This document shows positions 59,040 through 64,000 of a DNA stretch of 64,000 nucleotides, in pieces. The translations under genes and the position numbers were made by a program. Position 1 is the stretch's first letter, and the number at the start of each line of letters is the position of its first letter. The notes beneath the pieces are model-generated. The model did no database searches. It saw nothing but the letters and a program-made list of their open reading frames with translations, and had not been told where the DNA came from. Source of the DNA: Bactericera cockerelli (lineage: Eukaryota; Arthropoda; Insecta; Hemiptera; Triozidae); the NCBI GenBank assembly GCA_024516035.1, contig CM044963.1:21888176-21952175 (forward strand), in the 5' to 3' direction.

Positions 59040-62000
59040 CTGAAACACAAAAACATGCGTTTTGAACCGGATAGGGGTTGGTTCTAAAAAGCTAGATTTC
59101 GTTTTATTATTATAATAAATACCCGGTGTACGGGAGTATATTTACGGGAATAGCCCTATTTACAATGTCAACAATAAAAATGTCAATACATACAAAGATT
59201 AAAATAAATACTTTTTTTATATTACAAATACTTTTTTTTGCCCAGCCGGCATAGGACTTAAAAGAGTCTCTTTTTCGTTCAGACTTTAAGGTGAAAGAAC
59301 CAAATTTAAAAGTTCTTGAGTATTCAGTTTCCAGTATTATTCTTCTAAAAAGAGATGCATTAATTTTTAAGCAAGAGCAAACGAGACGAGGCAAGAACTA
59401 TAACTTTCATGGTTTATCCTATCACACTGACAATTTTCTTGTTTGGAACTTTTTTTTTTGTTTGTTGATGATTTGACTGTCACAATGAAATTGTTTTTAT
59501 GATTTATGATTTCCTATCCCTTAAGCATCATAATCTACATTTCCTCCCATCTGTCCCGGTAGCTCAGTGTTCAAGGCGTCGCCGTCGTGGTATCGTCGGA
59601 CTGGTAATCCAGAGGTCGCGGGCTCGAAACGGCAATAGGTGAGTTCGGTGCGAAGATTACCCGCACCTTTTTCGCACGTATGAATTCGGTGCCGCCGAAA
59701 AAAGGTGATGTATGAGTTCGGTGCGGTCCTAATGACTTATAAATTGATTGTTTTTTTATAATGTACTCTGTTGCTTGTTAACAGTCATCCTACTGTTATT
59801 AAGTTAGTAGATTATGTTGTAGACAGTTACATTCAGCAAGGCTGTCCATTTCCTCCTTGAAGGCCATGCCTAGGGTTAATAGTAGGGTTAGGTAAAATAC
59901 AATGAAGGTCATGCCTTGGGTTTATAGTAGGGTTAGGTAAAATACAATGAAGGCCATGCCTTGGGTTTATAGTAGGGTTAGGTAAAATACAATGAAGGCC
60001 ATGCCTTGGGTTTATAATAGGGTTAGGTGAAATACAATGAAGGCCATGCCTTGGGTTTATAGTAGGGTTAGGTAAAATACAATGAAGGCCATGCCTTGGG
60101 TTTATAGTAGGGTTAGGTAAAATACAATGAAGGCCATGCCTTGGTTTTATAGTAGGGTTAGGTAAAATACAATGAAGGCCATGCCTCGGTTTATTAATTG
60201 AATGCCATGCCTATAAGGAAAAAAATACTATAATTACCTGATCATCAGGGCAAGTACCATGGCACCGAATTCATACATGACCTTTTTTAGGCGGCACCGA
60301 ATTCATACATGACCTTTTTTAGGCGGCACCGAACTCATACATTTTTTTATTTTCCGCACCGAACTCATACGTAGCCCTCGAAACCCAGCCGCGACATGAC
60401 AAGTTATTCTCCTATTTGGGATTTTGAATTACTAGGTCATTTCTGGAATAAGAGGACTAATTTGACCTTTTTGGGTAGACTAAATGAGGCGATATTATTA
60501 TTACCTGATTCAACTGATGGCGGGCACCAAACGGGATTTTCTGTGTCTGAAATCGGCTGTCAACTCTCAACCCCATAGTAAACATGGTAGGAGTCTTATG
60601 AACATCAAAGGAAATAAACGCTGTCACCCGACCTGGTGATCGGAACATAATAGAAAAAAAATATTCTGGTCATAGGAGGTTTAAATAGAACAGATTTAAA
60701 AAGGCATTCAAAGGTATCGAGCTAGCGTTGGTGCAACGTTGAATCCAGCAGTTTTCGTTTGTCACTTGGATGTGTGTGTGATCAATGCTTTCTGTATGTG
60801 ATGTATTGGCGAAGCGGGTGCAGCCTGCTTGTAATTTAATAAAATAGAAATACAAAATAAATATTATTGTGTCACAGCTTAAGGGCGGTTTTATGGCCAG
60901 AGGCACTTGCATTAAAAATAAATATATTATGTTCAATGAAATTGTGGTACTTCGTGTGGTCTGGCGGGGGTATATCAAACCGACACGGTATCAGCTTTGT
61001 CAAGCCAACCAAAAGACAATCAACTCGTTCAACACCATTGGGTATGCGCCTTGATAGGATACAGGATGTTACGGAGGAACAAAGTTGATTACAATTGTTA
61101 TTCTATCTCTCTGCCTGCGTACTAGTAAGTCTTGTATCCTGTGAAGGCACATACACACCAGTTTGAACGTGTCGATTGTCATTTACCTTTATTTTCGGGT
61201 TTCTAAAGTACAGGGTTTGCCGTTGATTATGAATTTTAAATGTCTATATCTTAGAACTGAAATTTAAAAATGAAAATTTCTTTGATGGAATGTAAGAAAA
61301 CAAAACGCGATTTATTGTAATACTCAGCATAAGTCACCAATTTATTAACGTTTTGATGATCACATCAATCAGTAGGAAGATGTTGCAGAATGTATGAATT
61401 CAGACTGTTGAAGATATGCTATTCACCTCAATCAGTAGGAAGATGTTCCAGAGTGTATGACTCAGACTGTTGAAGACATGCTGGCAAACGCGATGCTTAA
61501 CATGAGAGACCGTCCGAGCTGTGAATTCAATCTAGTACAACTTCTCACTTTTCTGTTCATACTGATATACTGAATTACTGATCATTTACTCTGCGTTGAG
61601 GCTTGAGGCTAACATCTCCATGATGTGATCTTCAAAACGTAAATGGTGACCACTACAATAAATGACATTCTGTTAACATAGCATTCTGTTAACTAACATC
61701 CCATCAAATAAACATTAATTGCTTCAAATTTGCAAATATAGCCATTTTAAAATTGTTCGCAATCAGTTTCAAATTTGAAAATATAGGCATTTCGAAATGG
61801 TTCATAATCAATGCCGGAACCTGTAGGATAGTTGAAAAATCTGTTGATTTGAACTTGACTTCCAAAAAAAATTAATGGTAGGAAAATGTGTTGATTTCAA
61901 CTGACCGTCAGAGTCCCGGCGGGCGATGTTCTTAAAGGAACGCGTCAGATGCGCCTTGATTGTAGTAATCTCGAAAGAGCAGTAGGGTTTGCCGATGTAG

Positions 62001-63006
62001 TACACATGTGACTTCCCAAAATTCGGTGAACTCGGGTCAATGAACTTGGCCAATATGTAGCTCTGGAGAAAGGAGAATGACATCGTGTCCCTCATGTTCG
62101 CTGAATCAAAAATGATAATGATTTTTTTTTTAAAGATGAGTGTTTCACAGCCTTCTCTGTTTCGTAGCCATGAAACAGGAGCTACTGTTGTTGTTGTAGT
62201 CTGTTGTTGTAGCCAGCTTGGCTGCAGCTGGAGGGGTGAGTGATGGTCTCCAGCCAACTTTATTTCAAAGTTGGCTCGTCCTGAACCACATATTTCTATG
62301 TGCGATCAACCATCGTGAGGACGTGGACTTTTCTTTATAAGCAATTAAACCCTTTGGAAACTGCAAGCTAGCCTGGCTTGTAAGGGTTGGCTAGTCTGTT
62401 CTCTGTTTATAGTCCTCTAGCGAGACACTGGTCTTCTCACTGTTTAGTGTCCCCCAACTAGACAGGAGCTACTGTAGACACTTGTGGTCTATGTTGTAGC
62501 ATGCCCATCCTCTAGCGTGCCTCCCCTCTGATGGGCGAGAAGTGACACAATACTTCCCATTTAGGTGCTGGGTCAACACGAGCGCATCGGAAGTTATCCC
62601 TTACAAACAACTGTAACCAAATTCTCAATTCAATTTTTTTCGGCGCGGGGGTTCGAACCCGAGACCTTCCGCATGGCAAGCGAGTGCTTAACCACTGACT
62701 TCTAATATTTGTTATTTATCATATTTGTGTTAATCACTTTCGTGATATCGCAACTACACAAACTCGCTTTACTAAATCTGTCTGCTGTCTTATTGTCCTC
62801 CTTGACTTATATGTGCTGTCTTATATATCTGCTGTCTTATCGATCAAGCTACTGAGGTCGTTTGGAAATTTCAAAGTCGTCATACGCTAACTTACATATG
62901 TTAGGAGGGCCTCTATCCTGCATAGCGACGATACCTCTATTCAGACCTAGGCCAGGGTCAAGGAGGACATAGCCTAGCCTTTCTCCTATCTTGAACCGTA
63001 GGAGCG
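58878..63006 (-). CDS. Gene B: tandem paralogue of gene A, 3' four exons
   Basis: Four exons (listed next) match gene A exons 4-7 in order, phase and sequence, with the same intron positions. The upstream exons carrying the signal peptide and the proposed Cys and His are not present between 63006 and 64000, so they lie beyond the window or are lost. The proposed Asp is kept (LLDPG). Introns contain SINEs and transposon C. Donors and acceptors are all intact, unlike gene A. Confidence 0.78.
59552..59630 (+). repeat. SINE family 1, split by transposon C
   Basis: TCCCGGTAGCTCAGTGTTCA, GGTAATCCAGAGGTCGCGGG and CTCGAAAC, where the transposon enters. The SINE resumes at 60377 with CTCGAAACCCAGCCGCGACA and its body TGACAAGTTATTCTCC. 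Confidence 0.82.
59631..60376. mobile_element. Transposon C: non-autonomous, shared 45-bp core minisatellite
   Basis: The left end GGCAATAGGTGAGTTCGGTG and the inverse of the right end GGCTACGTATGAGTTCGGTG form the inverted ends. GAGTTCGGTGC or AATTCGGTGC recurs three times at the left; the inverse GCACCGAA(C/T)TCATAC occurs four times at the right. The centre (59857-60195) has about eight units of the 45-bp repeat (AAGGCCATGCCTTGGGTTTA, TAGTAGGGTTAGGTAAAATA). Target duplication CTCGAAAC at 59623-59630 and 60377-60384, the B box of a SINE. In an intron of gene B. Confidence 0.88.
60505..60632 (-). CDS. Gene B exon matching gene A exon 6
   Basis: Acceptor GATCACCAG, donor AATCAG|gtaata. It reads GRVTAFISFDVHKTPTMFTM then GLRVDSRFQTQKIPFGARHQ, LNQ. 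The same length as in gene A (128 bases). Confidence 0.86.
60640..61800. other. Intron of gene B, no exon seen
   Basis: Ordinary AT-rich sequence. A ~60-bp stretch is duplicated (CAATCAGTAGGAAGATGTTG near 61366 and CAATCAGTAGGAAGATGTTC near 61430). No open frame with splice signals. Confidence 0.45.
61906..62100 (-). CDS. Gene B exon matching gene A exon 5
   Basis: Acceptor TTGATTCAG, donor GACG|gtcagt. It reads SNMRDTMSFSFLQSYILAKF then IDPSSPNFGKSHVYYIGKPY and CSFEITTIKAHLTRSFKNIA. 195 bases, as in gene A. Confidence 0.87.
62145..62600. repeat. Mixed dispersed repeat with ATGAAACAGGAGCTACTG
   Basis: TTTCGTAGCCATGAAACAGG then AGCTACTGTTGTTG; a second piece at 62460 reads GACAGGAGCTACTGTAGACA and TGTAGCATGCCCATCC. 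Related copies lie at 51085-51240 and 57735-57800 (inverted). A decayed element M unit (TGTTTATAGTCCTCTAGCGA) sits near 62405. Confidence 0.6.
62640..62700 (-). repeat. tRNA-like fragment (SINE head)
   Basis: On the minus strand: GTGGTTAAGCACTCGCTTGC, CATGCGGAAGGTCTCGGG, TTCGAACCCCCGCGCC. It resembles a tRNA-Gly-like head with clear A and B blocks, without a closing acceptor stem that I can confirm. Confidence 0.5.
62715..62862 (-). repeat. tRNA-like SINE family 2, truncated
   Basis: Plus-strand TGTGTTAATCACTTTCGTGA, TATCGCAACTACACAAACTC, then unusual CTGCTGTCTTAT repeats, then CTTATCGATCAAGCTACTGA. It ends about 30 bp before the gene B donor at 62895. Confidence 0.65.
62896..63006 (-). CDS. 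Gene B exon matching gene A exon 4
   Basis: Acceptor ATATTTACAG, donor CATAT|gtaagt. It reads LLRFKIGERLGYVLLDPGLG then LNRGIVAMQDRGPPNI. 111 bases, as in gene A. Confidence 0.86.
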
Positions 63007-63284
63007 CTGTAAATATACAACAGAATTTAGAATAAATTATTAAATTCATATAATGTCATCTAACAAATGTAGACTGTGAATGCCGAAATACCTAAGCGCC
63101 AAAACACTATTTTTCCAGGGGGATGAAAAAAAGGTTCGCATTTTAGATGTGAGCGTTTTCGAGAATTTATTTTTCGGCCTTAAAATTATGTTCTCCATCT
63201 TCACGTACAACTTTAGTGAACTAAGGTGATGTTGTTTATCTAGTAGAATTAATTTAAGTTTTTTGAAAATAAAAAAAAAGTGAA

Positions 63285-63605
63285 AAAAGCTAAATCAAGG
63301 CCGAAAGACTGGCGGTACCGATTTCAACCAAAAGTTTTGTGGTTTGTGTGTTATACAAAATCAACTTTCATACCAATTTACAAAGTTCTAGCTCTTACCG
63401 TTCTCGAGATATCTTGTTCACACACTAAAATGCACATACACACACACATACACACTCACACAAACGAACGCACGGACCAATGGCCAAAAACAATTTTTTG
63501 GTATCTTGAGGCTATGATTCGTCCAGAAATGTGAAAAGCTGGTTAGGTCGAATTTTCGACGAATACAATACTTTCCTTATTATAGGATAAGAAAAGTGAA
63601 AATGT
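63285..63605 (+). repeat. Fragment of the ~640-bp dispersed repeat
   Basis: GATTTCAACCAAAAGTTTTG, TCTAGCTCTTACCGTTCTCG, GGCTATGATTCGTCCAGAAA and the terminal hairpin CTTTCCTTATTATAGGATAA. Confidence 0.7.
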
Positions 63606-63689
63606 CAAAATAATTCACAAAAGCACAAGTGAAGTGCACATTTATTAAAAAAAAAAAATCATTTTTCGTTTCGAGTCGGTCCTCGATCG

Positions 63690-64000
63690 AGATATTGAGA
63701 ATGGTTGGCCCCAATCCAGAAAGCTATCTCACTCTCATATTTCCCACATCTCTGCCAGCTGCAACTGAAACACACCCTGATTTGGTTATCTGAACAAAAT
63801 TTGACGGTAGAAAAGAAGATTTGGGGATTCTGAGAGTGATGAGAGTGCTTTATGGAATGAGGACCTGTAGCCTGTTCCAGAAACAATCTCCACTCTCAAA
63901 ATCCCCGAATCTCTGTTTCGATCGTCACACAACGCACTGTGATTGGTTATGGCGATGGCGTTCAAATTAACCAATCAGATTGCAACTTGTGACAGTTGAA
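63690..64000. mobile_element. Palindromic MITE copies, relatives of 26868-27045
   Basis: One imperfect palindrome spans about 63705-63862 (AATCCAGAAAGCTATCTCAC / GTGATGAGAGTGC...). A second begins at 63868 (GCCTGTTCCAGAAACAATCT, GATTGGTTATGGCGATGGCG, TTAACCAATCAGATTGCAAC) and runs off the window. Confidence 0.6.

Noticed and set aside
59110..59394. 94-codon minus-strand frame beginning MPRLVCSCLK
   Set aside because: No homology or splice signals; the right part (near 59110-59160, ACCCGGTGTACGGGAGTATA) resembles a decayed LINE-2w-type 3' end.

Overview
This is a repeat-dense eukaryotic window, most likely from an insect and plausibly a hemipteran such as a planthopper. That guess rests on spliced genes with GT/AG introns, arthropod-style non-LTR retrotransposons, several tRNA-like SINE families and very long GA/CT microsatellites. 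No species can be fixed from the sequence alone. Nothing bacterial or viral is evident.

Positions 1-30500 hold no host gene I can support. Tracts of (CT)n and (GA)n recur every 1-3 kb and produce many meaningless Ser/Leu or Arg/Glu open frames. Two near-complete two-ORF retrotransposons sit here: LINE-1w on the minus strand (ORF2 3341-6280, ORF1 6384-7325) and LINE-2w on the plus strand (about 10767-15056). LINE-2w joins its ORFs through what looks like a canonical -1 frameshift signal. Short 3' fragments of the LINE-1w family abut GA tracts.

Positions 30500-64000 are almost free of GA/CT tracts and carry host genes. Three exons of a membrane (renal-type) dipeptidase lie on the plus strand at 37203-40052. 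Convergent to it is a seven-exon minus-strand gene ('gene A', 40484-56249, 412 codons). It encodes a predicted secreted protein with a Cys...His...Asp arrangement that may belong to the arylamine N-acetyltransferase-like fold. A tandem paralogue ('gene B', 58878 to beyond 63006) follows on the same strand. Intron 6 of gene A has been filled by an 8.6-kb retrotransposon (LINE-3w) that is itself split by a 5'-truncated R1-like element. Intron 3 holds a 46-bp tandem array that repeats the exon 3 splice donor, a LINE-2w-like fragment and a non-autonomous DNA transposon.

The most interesting system is a set of small non-autonomous DNA transposons: A at 31871-32572, B at 51940-52741 and C at 59631-60376. 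They share a central 45-bp minisatellite, but each has different terminal inverted motifs. All have target duplications of about 8 bp, and B and C are inserted at exactly the same position in the tRNA-type B box of a SINE. Other finds are a 5S-rRNA-derived SINE, a piggyBac-like MITE with a 51-bp internal repeat, several palindromic MITEs, and the splice-donor array, next to which the gene's own donor is mutated.
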